Below, in pieces: positions 50,101 through 60,977 of a DNA stretch of 64,000 bases (positions are counted from its first letter, which is position 1; each line of letters opens with the position of its first letter). Under the pieces are notes generated by a model, which worked only from the letters and a program-made list of their open reading frames with translations, was not told where the DNA came from and made no database searches. The stretch is from Hymenolepis diminuta. Lineage: Eukaryota; Platyhelminthes; Cestoda; Cyclophyllidea; Hymenolepididae. Location: NCBI GenBank assembly GCA_900708905.1, contig CAADRB010000041.1:940209-1004208 (forward strand), given 5' to 3'. The translations under genes and the position numbers were made by a program.

Positions 50101-52907
50101 ATTAAACCTTGCAGTTTATAGTTTCAATGTTAATACGATTATGTGATAAGTAGTAATGGTAACAGTGATAGCAGCAATGGCAGGTATCAGAAAGAGGGCA
50201 TATGTAATGACAATATCTATTTGAAAATACAAATGTTAAATGGTGATCCACAAACAGCCATTATCGATGACTAGGTAGGGATCTACACAAAGTTGCTGTC
50301 GTTCATGGAATGGGAGGTAACACGACAAAATATATGAGTTTAGGAGAGATTTTTAAGAACTGGAACGTCACGGATACGCTTATTTAAATAATAATACTAA
50401 CGCAATTGTTTAGCCAAAATTATGCCCAAATTCTTGGATATTTTTAGTCTAAAATTCAATTGCATGATGCAGGTGTGCTGTTATTTCAGCTCATATCCTT
50501 GATACAGTTGGTTTGGTCAAATTAACTCAAAGGTTTCGAGACTTTGTAGACGCTCGTAACAAACTAGCGACCATTTATTCCCTAGTAAGCTATCAGTAGT
50601 TTCTTTTAAGGGCCCTATTTATTAAGAAGAGTGAGTGATAAGGACTAAACATTATTGGGTCTGAAAGTCTAACAGTTTCTGCATACAGAGAGTATCCAAA
50701 AAGAAGAGATACAGTATTAAAGGATATGACTAATGGGGTATGCTTTTGATTTCGAAGCTTTGGTGAAATCTCTTATGCAATCGCTGACAAGAATTCCACT
50801 GCGAGGATAAAAGCTGATCTCGACAGATGAATTAAAATTTATCATACTCTTGATTTCATCTCCTTAATTTCCTCCCAAATATTTCTCCACATACATCATT
50901 AAATGATCTATTTATGGATTTTTAAATTATTTTCATGACAACTATTACACGTTGAGTGCTGGACAATGGAGCACAATAAAATCATTTTTATGCTGTCCCA
51001 AGAGAGATATCTAATATTATATCTCATGAGATATAGCTCATAGACACGATAGAAATCTCCAAGATTTAAAAAGAACGATGAGATTATTAGCTTTGTATCA
51101 GAAAAGGATTTGGAAAATAACGTCCTGTTCCTGAAATTACTATTACTTGTAAATATTTTGCAATAAACTCCATAATCGAAATACTAATAGTTTCTCCAAA
51201 TGTAGGTTGCTTAATTGGGTGGCAAAATATACGTATTTTTACCACAGGTGATTAAATTACAGTCATATGTGTAAAAATATAATCAAATCTGATAGATGTG
51301 GGCTTTGAGGCTTGTATCCAACGCTTTCGAAAATAAACTGGGTATATGATTCACTAATCTTTTCAAACATTTGTTCATTAGTGATACTATCAGTAAGTTA
51401 TAAAACTAATACTAAAATATCGATTATTCGGAGTCTTATAAAGTACGGCTACTCTACACTGCTTCATAGCTGATAGATCTGGTTACTGTCGTAATGCCCT
51501 ATGTTCCCACTAGATTTTGCTGGGTTATAGTTGGCCCAGGCCCGGAGATATATATATAGTCGAAATGCAGTTATTCCAAGGTACTCTATTGACCCCAAAA
51601 TACTATAAATAGAAACACAATTCGTCTGCATACTAATAGTGTTGAGGATCAAAACACCACCATACAGATAACAGTTCTTTCCCAAATAACTTAATTGTTA
51701 GAAGTAGTGTGCGCCTGACGATGGGTGACTTAAAGACAAGCTATGTACATTGATCATCCTGAGACAAAGCAAAAACTCTGTTGCTCTCAGTTTTTTTGTC
51801 GGCTACCTATTACAGAGGAAATTAAAAGAGCAGAATAAAACACCAATTTATTAGTTCAATTTATCTAACACTACTTTCACTGTAAATTTAATTTATAAGT
51901 GAGTTTAAGTGTTAAGAAAACAGTTTTCATTAGTATATCAATAACAAATGGCATTTCTAACGATTATAAGAAACTAACATGCAGACATGTATTATTCTAC
52001 TTGTATGCAATGACTCATTTAAAATAATGAGTACGTGATAAGTTAAATGAATTGAATTAGAGGAATCTTCGTGGTGAAATGGTTTATATTTCAAGTAATT
52101 GAAATGATTGGCTAATTGATACATAAACCCAGATTTTACAAATGAAGTCGGGATGTCAAGATTACTTATCCATCCCCTATTATATTACCCCTCCGAGTAT
52201 GAAGGAGTAGCCAGGATAATGCTGATAATGTGGCATTTGCCGATAGCCTTCAGCCTTTTGGATTTCGAGGGATTTTTCAGTCGGTAACAAACTAGTTCAG
52301 TTGAGTATTGTTTAATCTATTCATTTTTCAATTACTATCAAGTTTGTTCAACTAAAACAACCAAAACTAAATGTATTGGAGGGAGAAAAATTGAAATCAG
52401 ACGATTTCAACCTGAAAGGCAGAAAAACTTCTCTCTGTAGTAGGTGGTTCTTTTTCTTCCGACTCTAATGGCATGTTTATGGTCATTAATACCCTAATTT
52501 GGAAGACTAATGAATAAATGATTGTTATGAATTTCATTTTTTTCACGAACCAGCGTTTATCTGCATTTACGTAATATTTAGTCGGAAAGTGATGGTAGAA
52601 ACTGCATAAGTTCACATTATCAGATGATGGAGCCTCTCACACCTTCGTATTATAAATTACTAAGTTGTTTCACAAAATACCATTAACCTTGCCTAGCGGC
52701 ATTCTAATTTATTTAATCCGGTTCACACGTAGCCATTTAATTTAAGTTATGGACTGATTCGAATTCGATGTCTTTTATAATGTGTTTCGCATCAAAGACT
52801 TCCAGTAATTTCGTGCCTCGCACACATAAACTATACTATTTAAAGACCACATTTCGACTTGCAGTAAGTTCGAAGCCACCGATACGCAGTCTTTAACATG
52901 TTTTTAA
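47161..52907. other. Gene-poor stretch with two compositional islands
   Basis: About 47560-47830 is less AT-rich than its flanks and open on both strands (plus frame LLIIDRTGGSLELRRLL to a stop; minus frame MAFTSVLVASKRLSSSD). It ends with an AATAAA near 47800. About 51460-51720 has a 73-codon minus ORF. Neither matches a family I know. The rest is AT-rich with no visible features. Confidence 0.35.
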
Positions 52908-53595
52908 ATGCTCCTGAAGCTCGCTACATGCGTACACATGCTTGTCTACGTGTCTGAACATGGTTCCGGTGTTAATGCTATCTCTGCTGCCTTTGCTGCA
53001 CTATCAGAAACAGATAAAGTGGTTCTTAATGGCGCATCCACTGATGTTAATACCAGCCCTGCCACATTATCGTTTTCGGTTGTGCGATTACACATAGGTG
53101 TGGTGGTGCAAGTAATACTAACTTACACTAAGCCCACCCCAACCCTCCCCCAATCACCCATCCTCTCAGCAAGTGGATGACTCATCCAAACCCCCTCCAC
53201 CCAACCTATCATTTGGCTTCCCACTTGCTCTCACTATTAATACGAAGGTCAGGGTGTAACACGCAGCCCCTCTAATGAATTACCTTTTCCACTCACCTCC
53301 CTCTCCAGCCCACACTCACAATCTTACCACCACTAATTTCTGGTGTGGAGATTATGAATGACTTCTGCCCATTTACCTTCTTGTTTCTTTTTTATTCTCT
53401 TTCATTTTTGCACTAACTGATGATTGCTGAACGCGTTATAAAGTCCCGCGATTCTTGCTAATGTGAGGATGTTCATTTGCAGTTTACTACTTCATTAAAA
53501 GGAAGAAGGATGTGAGGTTACTCCCCTCATCTTATAGAAAGAGTAATCAGAGATATCATTTTGAAGACATATTAGACGATCCAACTCTGAAGTAA
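52908..53595 (+). CDS. Candidate small membrane protein gene, four exons
   Basis: Exons 52908-53111, 53170-53247, 53309-53342 and 53483-53595 join in phase to 142 residues. Introns are 58, 61 and 140 bp, a size typical of this genome. The acceptors are strong, two of them in C-rich tracts (CATCCTCTCAG, CCCTCTCCAG). The region is visibly C-richer than its AT-rich surroundings, as the confirmed genes are. The N-terminus (MLLKLATCVHMLVYV) is mildly hydrophobic. The last exon reads YYFIKRKKDVRLLPSSYRKS and ends in an acidic DILDDPTLK. That is what a stop-transfer sequence and short cytoplasmic tail look like, but the hydrophobic stretch before it (LTILPPLIS) is short for a membrane span. No homologue is recognised. 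The 34-base exon is the weakest link, and the terminal exon could instead belong to a larger gene. Confidence 0.3.
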
Positions 53596-56500
53596 TCCTA
53601 AGTGGTGGCAAGGATAGTGTAACGTTACTGAAGAATGCCTTTCTGTGCATCCAGAGAACATCAGAGATAGTTCAGCAAATGCGAGGACAAAATCGGTCTG
53701 TATTTCAAGCCAGCACTTTCTAATTGTATTAATTATCTACAACTAAAAGTTAAGTATTTGATCTTCTGCTTATTTACACAAAAGTTTGGATTCGAATCAT
53801 GAATCTGCCGATTAACTATTTTTCCTCTCCGTGGGCAAAAGAAAATCGCTTTTCAGCATTTACTGAATCTAATTGGGTGTATTTTTTATGTAAACATTTT
53901 ATTGCAAAAAATTACCTATTTTTACTAGGAAATGGACCAGAATGACGTATTTGCACCGGTCGTATGGCGACTGATTGACCTCTTACAGCTCAGTGTAGAG
54001 GTCATCATTTATTTTAACCCAAATGCTCACTTCATTTGGCCGTTGGGAGCTGGACTCAGGCACTTAGTCCCAAATCTTCATCTCAAGGCTCTAATTCCTG
54101 ACCGGCAGATGCTAATTGCCTTCATTTTAGGACGATCATGATAACTAAACTTGAAGGCCTTCTTTAGACAAAGAAATTGGAGAAGGTGCCCCTCCGAGAC
54201 CTTTTACTAGTAAAAAATTATTTATTAAATTTCATATATTAGATATTCAATACTTGAAGTTATGGAGATCATTTTGTGATGGTCTGTTCAGTGCCCAGTC
54301 TTTCACATTCTATTTCTTTTGCATTGCTACCGTGGATTTCATGTCCACCTTTAGACTAGGTTGATGTGATTCAAACCTTTGAAGCGAGTTGGGAACACAG
54401 GATTCAATATTTGGTGTGAGAAATTACAAGTTCGACCATATTTCATATAAGAGAATTCACAGAGACCCTGGTGGTTCTATGCCGCTTACCTTTATGCAAG
54501 AAAAGCCTTGAAATACTCTTATTTTACAAGGGATATTTACAAGTGATACAAAGAATAAACAAAATAAAAGCAGTGCCGGTCTTAATCACAATATTTGTCA
54601 TCTCTCTGTCATGATAATGGACGTTATGTCTCCACAGTATCTATCTTTCATTATTTTGTTTTTCCCCACTTTTATTTGAGTAAGCATAATATTTTGGGAT
54701 GATATGGCAAAGAGGAAACAATCATGACCAGGAGTAGATTGGATAGTTTCAGTTGAATAATGCGAGTTCCAAATTCAGGGTATAAACTTTAGGTAAGAGA
54801 GATTCGGATGAAGGGCATTACAGAAATGATGCTCTAATTTGTCGTATTGTTTTGTAAATCTTGATAAGAAAACTATAACTCTTTGAACTTTCCTTTTTTG
54901 TTCAATGAGTAACATATGTGCGACTGTGACCTTATTGAGAACCTTGATGCACTGTAAGAATACAATCTACCATCGTGACCTCATGCAACTAAACTAGTAC
55001 AACTATTTTTGTCTTGAGACCTCCCCATATTATTCAAAGGTTAGGGGAAAATGTGTGTACTCAAAAGATAAATAGGGCCCACAACAACCATTGAGTTTGT
55101 GCAATGTTTACTTTGCCGCTAAATAAAAGTTTTAGAAAGTCACTTGTTCCTCATCGGGTCAGGGTCACTAACATAGTGAAGTTAGAGCATAAAATTTATC
55201 AATGTAGGATCGAGTAAACTCTCGAAGCTCTAGTCCTTCTAGGCCTCTATGAACTTCGCCATAGCTTGCTTTTTTGAATATTTTATTAGAAGGGATCGAG
55301 ACATAAGGCTGAAAAGTGGCTCCCCAGAAAATATACGAAAGCAATTTGATAAACATCTTAGGGGAAGCTGAATGAGTCAAAGGCAGAACATGGTAAAGTT
55401 CAATAGACGGTAACTATCTAGACTGGAGTTGATAGTTAACCACAAGTAGGAACAAGATTATTGCAAACTTTTGTTTTAGCGATGATTACAAATGGAGTAC
55501 TTTATTAATTATTTGTTGTTGCTATTTATGAATTTGTTGGTTAATAGAGTATTCATCTGACAGATTTTCAGGTAGTGAACCTATTCACTAATTAGTAAAA
55601 AAGAAGATGCAACAGATACAAAAAAAATAATGACCCGCATGACAATTTAGAAAGCATTTCCAACACTCATCTTTGATAGACAGGTAGCATCATGAAGTCT
55701 AGACGAGAAACTCAAATTCTCCCATCCCCTTCACTAGCCGGACTTAACTAATGCAATTGATCATTCCGGTTTTCCGGGCATGCGTGATGATAATTAAGTC
55801 AGTCACCAGTCATTAACACTGATTACATAGCTGTGTTTTGGGATCAGCATTGAGAACTTCTGGTCAGATCAGTTTGAAAACTACTTTCATCGTACTCTTC
55901 TTCCTATACTAAAAACATGTTTCTTCAACAAGACCCTCTAGGCCGCGGGTTACTATTTGAGCGTTATATTAAGGTAAAGCATTGATTGTCTGCAAATTGA
56001 GTATGTTTTGCACATCAAGAGGATGCCAATGTGGGGCAAATCGGCCTTCGAGATGATGGCTTATAGGAGGAGTCTCAGTAGAGAATAGTAATGAACGAAA
56101 AATTCAATAGCAAAACTCCAACCTAATTAAATAAATTATGTCATTAGAAAGAAGTATCTAATGCTCAAATCCAAATATTCTTAAATGTTTTTATTTCCTT
56201 CTAGATAAAGCACGTCTGATATTTATCATAGCAGTTAAACTAATAGATTTCAATGACATGAACTCAATTTAATTTCAAGTTGGTGATGGATTTAATTCCA
56301 CAAGTCACTTAACTCGTATTCAGTCGTCACCCTAGTTCGATTTCACTAACTGAAAGTCATAATTCGGATTGATTTAGCAATTTTAAAATAACATCAAGCA
56401 ATTTAATCCAATTTTCTGAAAAGAACAACATCTTTTGAATATCTACTTACAGCTATCAATTTATTTTCATCTTATTGCCACCCTTAATCGAACCCCTTGA

Positions 56501-57252
56501 CTTTCAGCCCATAATAAGATCATCTTTCCTCTTTTTTTCCCACACTTAATCTTTATTGGATCAAATTTTGCGGTAAAGTTAATCCAAAGTTAATCTAGAA
56601 CATTTTCCCCACGAAAATTAGTCTGGATTAGTTGATGTGAGCGCACGCATCACATCAACCCAATTTAAACTAATCACAGGCTTTATTTTATCTTAATTTC
56701 CCTTTTGTCAAATCTCGCTACTTTGAAATATCAATCAAAACAAATTAACTCAAGAGAAAGCAGACGCAGTTAATTAATTAAATGATAAATTAACTAATCA
56801 AGCAAACTGTCTAAATATTAACGTAGAAATAACCCTCCATTCCTCTCAAAATCAGGATAAATGCGTTTTCATACGGTACATGTAGTCTTTTAATTACCTA
56901 AACTTAAATTCAAAGTCAGGGACAGAAGTATATGCATGTGTATATTTGGATGATAGTGCAATGACGTCGTGCGATGAAGGTAGGCGGCGGTCAAAAAAGT
57001 GAAATCATGATAGACTGACAGCCCTGATATGTTCAGCTCTTGTTTTTCTCTTTTTTGGACAGCCATAAATCCGTGTATACACTGGATTCGAACAAAGAGT
57101 CAAAGAATGGGGGGTGAGGGATGGGTATTGAAGTCAGTTATCATGAGAGAGGTGGGGTAAAGAAGTTAAATGCCACAAGAAGTCACTGAGTAGACTTGTG
57201 ATGAGAAAACTATACAGCTTTACAGGCAAATCGCAAGGAGGTGTAACGATAG
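53596..57252. other. Gene-poor stretch downstream of the LRR-Ig gene
   Basis: Contains a 69-codon ORF at 53932-54141 directly after an acceptor-like TTTTTACTAG (reads WRLIDLLQLSVEVIIYF), unassigned. AATAAA on the minus strand near 56685 could serve the LRR-Ig gene, about 570 bp past its stop. Nothing else is supported. Confidence 0.4.
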
Positions 57253-59532
57253 TTAGGATGGTGGCTGATTTCCGGGAGCTCCGAACAATCGATCTGTCGC
57301 ACTCTTCTCCGAATTGCAGCTTGTCACGCTACTCTCAGCACAGACATCAGCCTCTTCTGATTGTTGAGAAGAAATTGGACCGCTGATTCCTCGATTCATG
57401 GAAGGCGTCATGACTATCTGGCCATTGGGTAATTGACTTAGAGACATCTGTTGGTTATGGCTGAAGTAAATAGGGAGTTGTTGATTTGGTAGGGGTGGTT
57501 GGGTAGCGTAGGAGAGGAAGGGGGAAGAAATAACACCCAGTGGAGGTACCGTAGCTACAGGGGGTAAGATGAGTCCATTTGTGGAGCTGGACGCTTTGGG
57601 GAAAAGATAGGGGGTTTGAATGGCACTTTGATGAAGGCTCGCGGTTGACATGGGACGTCCTCTGCGAACCAAAGTCCCTGTAGCATTAGGAATTCCCATC
57701 ATGGGATGGGGAGATAGGGGCATAGCACCGGCAAGAGGATCCGTCATTCCAGGAACATCGTATTCATGCGTTGAGTATGCATAATCCTGAACTGGCCAAT
57801 ATGCCGGGCCTGAACCGGATCCTACAGTAGTAGCTGCCTCAGCAAAGTATGCAGATTGTTGTTGCTGTTGTATTTGCTGTTGATGGTGATTTTGCTGTTG
57901 CATTTGGGGCGGAGATTTATTCTGTTCCGAATTCTCTGCATCCCGCTTATTCTCATCTTTCAAAAATGGTGTTAAAACCTGCTTCCTCTCATATTGCAAC
58001 AGAGCACTCTTAGATAAGTGTGCTTTTCGGTGATAACAATGAGGAATACATCTTGTTATTATGCATAGGAGAATGAGAGTAGTCACAAAGGTTCCAATGA
58101 TTGCACCAATGAGATCTAGAGGAGTGAACCGTCGGACAAATAGTTGCTGATAAGGACTCATGTTGGTTGTATCCAAAGCTGGTGTGGTTTCAATTAAGTC
58201 CGTGACAGAACTATTTGGGGACGAACTCTTCATAAGGGATTTGAAACCTTCTGGATCGTCAATATGGAGACCACTCAAGCGAACACCAACGCGATGTGCT
58301 TTTTCAGGAGAAAGGGGACCACGAGGAACAACGGAAGAAGAAGAACTGGGATTTTCCCCCAGCCAACTATCTTGAGAATTCGACACAGGTCTATCAACAC
58401 CAGAATCCGTCCAGGCTATGCAGGAGAAATCACGAGCTTGAAACTCTCGGAGACTGACATTCAGACCTATAGATACATCTGACATTTGATCATTATTCCA
58501 TGGATGGGCTTTAGTTGGAGATTTTACAATTCGATGAACAACTTGATTATGTTGTTGAAAAGCCCAAGCTACGTTCGGAGATGGACGTCCTTTGGCATGA
58601 CATGTGAGTTGAACTGTATCCATCGATTTTCCGACAATGGCGATATCAATCCCGGTAACCTGGGGTGGAGGACAGTCAAACTCACTTGGCAGAGGAAATC
58701 GTTGCATAACAAGATGTTTTGGGGCAGCACATGTGAGATTTAACTGGTACATCGGTTTGAACACTTCCTCTTCCGCCGTTTCACGTGTAAATCTTGAGGA
58801 CCGAGCACTAATTAGATCGCCGGAAGAGTCCTCCAAATATCGCCTCTGTTTTTCAAGAAGTTGTGCCAGCCAAAGTAGGGAACAGTCACAGACAAGACTA
58901 TTATTTGAAAGATCAATGGATCCCCAAGTGCCATCCAATGGTTGAATAAGATCTGAGAACTCCTCTGAAATGGAGCGAATTCGATTATTCAAAAAATTGA
59001 AGTGTCGGATTCCAGCCTGCTTAAACGTCGAGTAAGAAATTAAATCAATATCACAATCTTTGGCGACAAAGTTGAAGATTTTGGCACCGGAAAGTGCTGT
59101 AGCTGCAAATTTAAGACCAAAATTTCCAGAGAGAATAAGTTTCTTCAGTTTTAATCCTCTAAATGTGCCACCCTCTATGAAGGTAAGGCGATTTTTAGAG
59201 AGATCGAGATGAGTGAGTTGTTTGAGGTTATAAAATGCATCAGGATTTATCCGCTCAATACCGGAAGACGTAATTCGAAGGTAAGTGAGAGTCTCCAAAC
59301 CAGTGAAATTCTCTTTGGAAAGGATTGCACCACCGTAGGGAAAATTTGCAGAATCAATCTGGAGCTTTGAGTAGTGTTTATCGGATGGAATATCCGGAGG
59401 TAGAGATCCAAAGTAGGAGGGACAGAATAGACCGAAGCTGCTCCCACTAAGAAGCTCAATGCAGTTTGAAGTGCTTTGCACAATTTGGCAGGCGACTAAT
59501 AGCAGCGTTGATATTGTGACAATATTTTTCAT
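57253..59532 (-). CDS. LRR and Ig domain single-pass membrane protein
   Basis: One uninterrupted exon of 759 residues. An N-terminal signal peptide (about 1-20, hydrophobic ISTLLLVAC) is followed by a cysteine pair (C24, C37) in LRRNT position. Leucine-rich repeats run over about 55-210, including LTHLDLSKNRLTFIEGGTF and SIDLSNNSLVC. The LRRCT cap has C215, C217, C268 and C287, with the usual CDCSLLWL start. One Ig-like domain spans about 290-375, with C311 and C371 and the conserved W323. A Ser-rich stalk leads to a membrane span at about 473-493 (IGAIIGTFVTTLILLCIIT). The cytoplasmic tail of about 265 residues has a polyglutamine tract near 545-565 and is Pro/Ser-rich. The order LRR-Ig-TM is that of Kekkon, LINGO, AMIGO and LRFN proteins, which are neuronal adhesion or signalling receptors. 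The tail shows no kinase or TIR domain. I cannot assign a subfamily. The start at 59532 precedes a good signal peptide. Confidence 0.9.
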   Translation of the reverse strand: MKNIVTISTLLLVACQIVQSTSNCIELLSGSSFGLFCPSYFGSLPPDIPSDKHYSKLQIDSANFPYGGAILSKENFTGLETLTYLRITSSGIERINPDAFYNLKQLTHLDLSKNRLTFIEGGTFRGLKLKKLILSGNFGLKFAATALSGAKIFNFVAKDCDIDLISYSTFKQAGIRHFNFLNNRIRSISEEFSDLIQPLDGTWGSIDLSNNSLVCDCSLLWLAQLLEKQRRYLEDSSGDLISARSSRFTRETAEEEVFKPMYQLNLTCAAPKHLVMQRFPLPSEFDCPPPQVTGIDIAIVGKSMDTVQLTCHAKGRPSPNVAWAFQQHNQVVHRIVKSPTKAHPWNNDQMSDVSIGLNVSLREFQARDFSCIAWTDSGVDRPVSNSQDSWLGENPSSSSSVVPRGPLSPEKAHRVGVRLSGLHIDDPEGFKSLMKSSSPNSSVTDLIETTPALDTTNMSPYQQLFVRRFTPLDLIGAIIGTFVTTLILLCIITRCIPHCYHRKAHLSKSALLQYERKQVLTPFLKDENKRDAENSEQNKSPPQMQQQNHHQQQIQQQQQSAYFAEAATTVGSGSGPAYWPVQDYAYSTHEYDVPGMTDPLAGAMPLSPHPMMGIPNATGTLVRRGRPMSTASLHQSAIQTPYLFPKASSSTNGLILPPVATVPPLGVISSPFLSYATQPPLPNQQLPIYFSHNQQMSLSQLPNGQIVMTPSMNRGISGPISSQQSEEADVCAESSVTSCNSEKSATDRLFGAPGNQPPS
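57860..57912. repeat. CAG/CAA-type repeat encoding polyglutamine
   Basis: An in-frame run of mixed CAA and CAG codons on the coding strand of the LRR-Ig gene, interrupted by His and Ile. It encodes the Q-rich part of the cytoplasmic tail. Confidence 0.75.
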
Positions 59533-59543
59533 GTTCTCTTAAG

Positions 59544-59555
59544 CTAAAAGGTTCT
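59544..59555 (-). promoter_or_regulatory. Tandem AG acceptors upstream of the LRR-Ig start
   Basis: On the minus strand two T-rich TTTTAG motifs lie 12 and 22 bases before the ATG. They suit the 3' end of a 5'UTR intron or a spliced-leader acceptor, so the promoter may be well upstream. Confidence 0.4.
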
Positions 59556-59631
59556 AAAAGGATAAAAACAAAAGTAATTAATGTTTCCTTTTATGCCGCT
59601 CGAATAATGTTCAAGGTGTAAACAGCAAACG

Positions 59632-59788
59632 AAAATTAAATTAACAATATACCGTTAATTGTTCCATAAAATTTGCAAATTTATTAAATGTGCTGAACTG
59701 TAGAGTCGTTACCTTGCATAATTTTGGAGTAAAGCCTACCTTTAAGGCAATTACGAGTTGTTATTGAGCTCTCGTATTTATGGCTATT
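59632..59788 (+). repeat. Direct repeat, left copy (about 157 bp)
   Basis: Matches 60819-60977 closely, with a substitution roughly every 8-10 bases and single-base indels. Shared blocks include AATTAAATTAACAATATACC and GGAGTAAAGCCTACC. It sits 100 bp upstream of the LRR-Ig start, so it may be part of that gene's 5' region. The ends do not show the TG...CA of a retroviral-type LTR. Confidence 0.75.
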
Positions 59789-60132
59789 TTCCAATATAGG
59801 TTAAAATGTCTCCTGATATTTTGACATCAACTATCATTGTTTCTTATTCTTCCACTAAAAATGTCTATCTCCTATTGTGCCATTATCTTCTATGGTGCTT
59901 CTACTTCTATTGGTGACATGAAGTTTCACACATCAGTGAGAGAGTGTAAAAGTAATGAATCTTACGCACTCTATGGAATCTCCCATACATGATTTATCCC
60001 CAAGCCAAACAACAATCAGCGCCGACTTTCTGTCTGCTTGATCACCAGACAGACTAAATATGCCACCCAGGGGAACATAAGGAAGGTCGTTCCCTCAGAA
60101 CCACCAAACCTTTCGCCAATATCAGGTCGCCA

Positions 60133-60793
60133 AAATGTCTTGGCCAGTGTAACCACATTCTAGCTAAACCCATGGTTGCTTGCCGTCCTAAGTGATCGGC
60201 AACGGTGGATGATAAATACAGGCAACTCGAGGAAATTGGTTTTGCAAAATCAGTTTCTCACCCCAAGGAAACAGTATCAAAAGCGATTAAACAAAATGCA
60301 GGCGTGGTTGAAAAGATGGCTGCATCCATTTCACCCCATGATCCCTCATGTGTCCTCAAAGTCAAGTATCTTGGTCTCGCATTGATCTCAGCCTTGCTGG
60401 TCCATCAAAGGAACTCCTTATCCTGATGGATTCATATTCGAAGTGACCCTTCTATAACCGGAACCAGGAACTGTCTAATCAAAGCATACTAAAGTTACTG
60501 TGTCCATAAATGTCATCCGGTTCTCTTCTACTCAATTTGAGGACTTTCATCATAGTTTAAATATCTCTCTTACACAATTTCAATTTCAATTTTTGTTAAC
60601 AATGTGAGAATGCAACTCCTCGTGACACAAGAGGAGGAAACAGTGGAAGAGGTTCTCAATCCTTTATCCTTTAGGTGCCGGACGACACTTCACGTTAGTG
60701 TCCAAATCTGGAAGAGCCAGCGCAATCATCAGTCCGATCGTTACTCCAACTCTCAAACGTTTGGAGAAACAACTTTGGCCCGGATGCGTTTAA
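60133..60793 (+). pseudogene. Frameshifted gene remnant, possibly lactate dehydrogenase-derived
   Basis: Three plus-strand reading frames carry protein-like fragments in order, with stops and shifts between them. At 60133 onward: GQCNHILAKPMVAC, an in-frame TGA, DDKYRQLEEIGFAKSVS, then IKQNAGVVEKMAASISPHD. At 60393: LAGPSKELLILMDSY. At 60656: ASAIISPIVTPTLKRLEKQL, ending in a stop that overlaps AATAAA at 60792. Order and character recall the lactate dehydrogenase fold (GxVG helix, aspartate-K-x-RGE, QRN helix, LSGLPxxRV, C-terminal LTPEExxxLKKSAxxLW), but spacing is shortened by apparent deletions and identity is low. No introns are visible, so a decayed retrocopy is possible. A different origin cannot be ruled out. 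It lies between the two 157-bp direct repeats. Confidence 0.35.
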
Positions 60794-60802
60794 TAAAATA
60801 AA
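60792..60802 (+). terminator. Overlapping poly(A) signals AATAAAATAAA
   Basis: Two AATAAA hexamers begin at the stop codon of the last pseudogene fragment and end just before the right direct repeat. Confidence 0.45.
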
Positions 60803-60818
60803 TAATTTTTACCCAATT

Positions 60819-60977
60819 AAAATTAAATTAACAATATACCCTTAATTATTTCATAAAATTTGCATATTTATTAAAATGCGCTAAATTGCAGGGTCGTTAC
60901 TTTGCATAATTTTTGGAGTAAAGCCTACCGTTAAGGCAACTACACGTGTTTATGAAGTTCTGAGATTTGCGGCTATT
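60819..60977 (+). repeat. Direct repeat, right copy (about 157 bp)
   Basis: Partner of 59632-59788, same orientation, starting about 1.19 kb downstream. The right copy is followed by unrelated sequence. Confidence 0.75.

Noticed and set aside
58160..58945. Several plus-strand ORFs of 70-100 codons inside the LRR-Ig gene
   Set aside because: Antisense shadows of the long minus-strand coding exon, with no independent domain.
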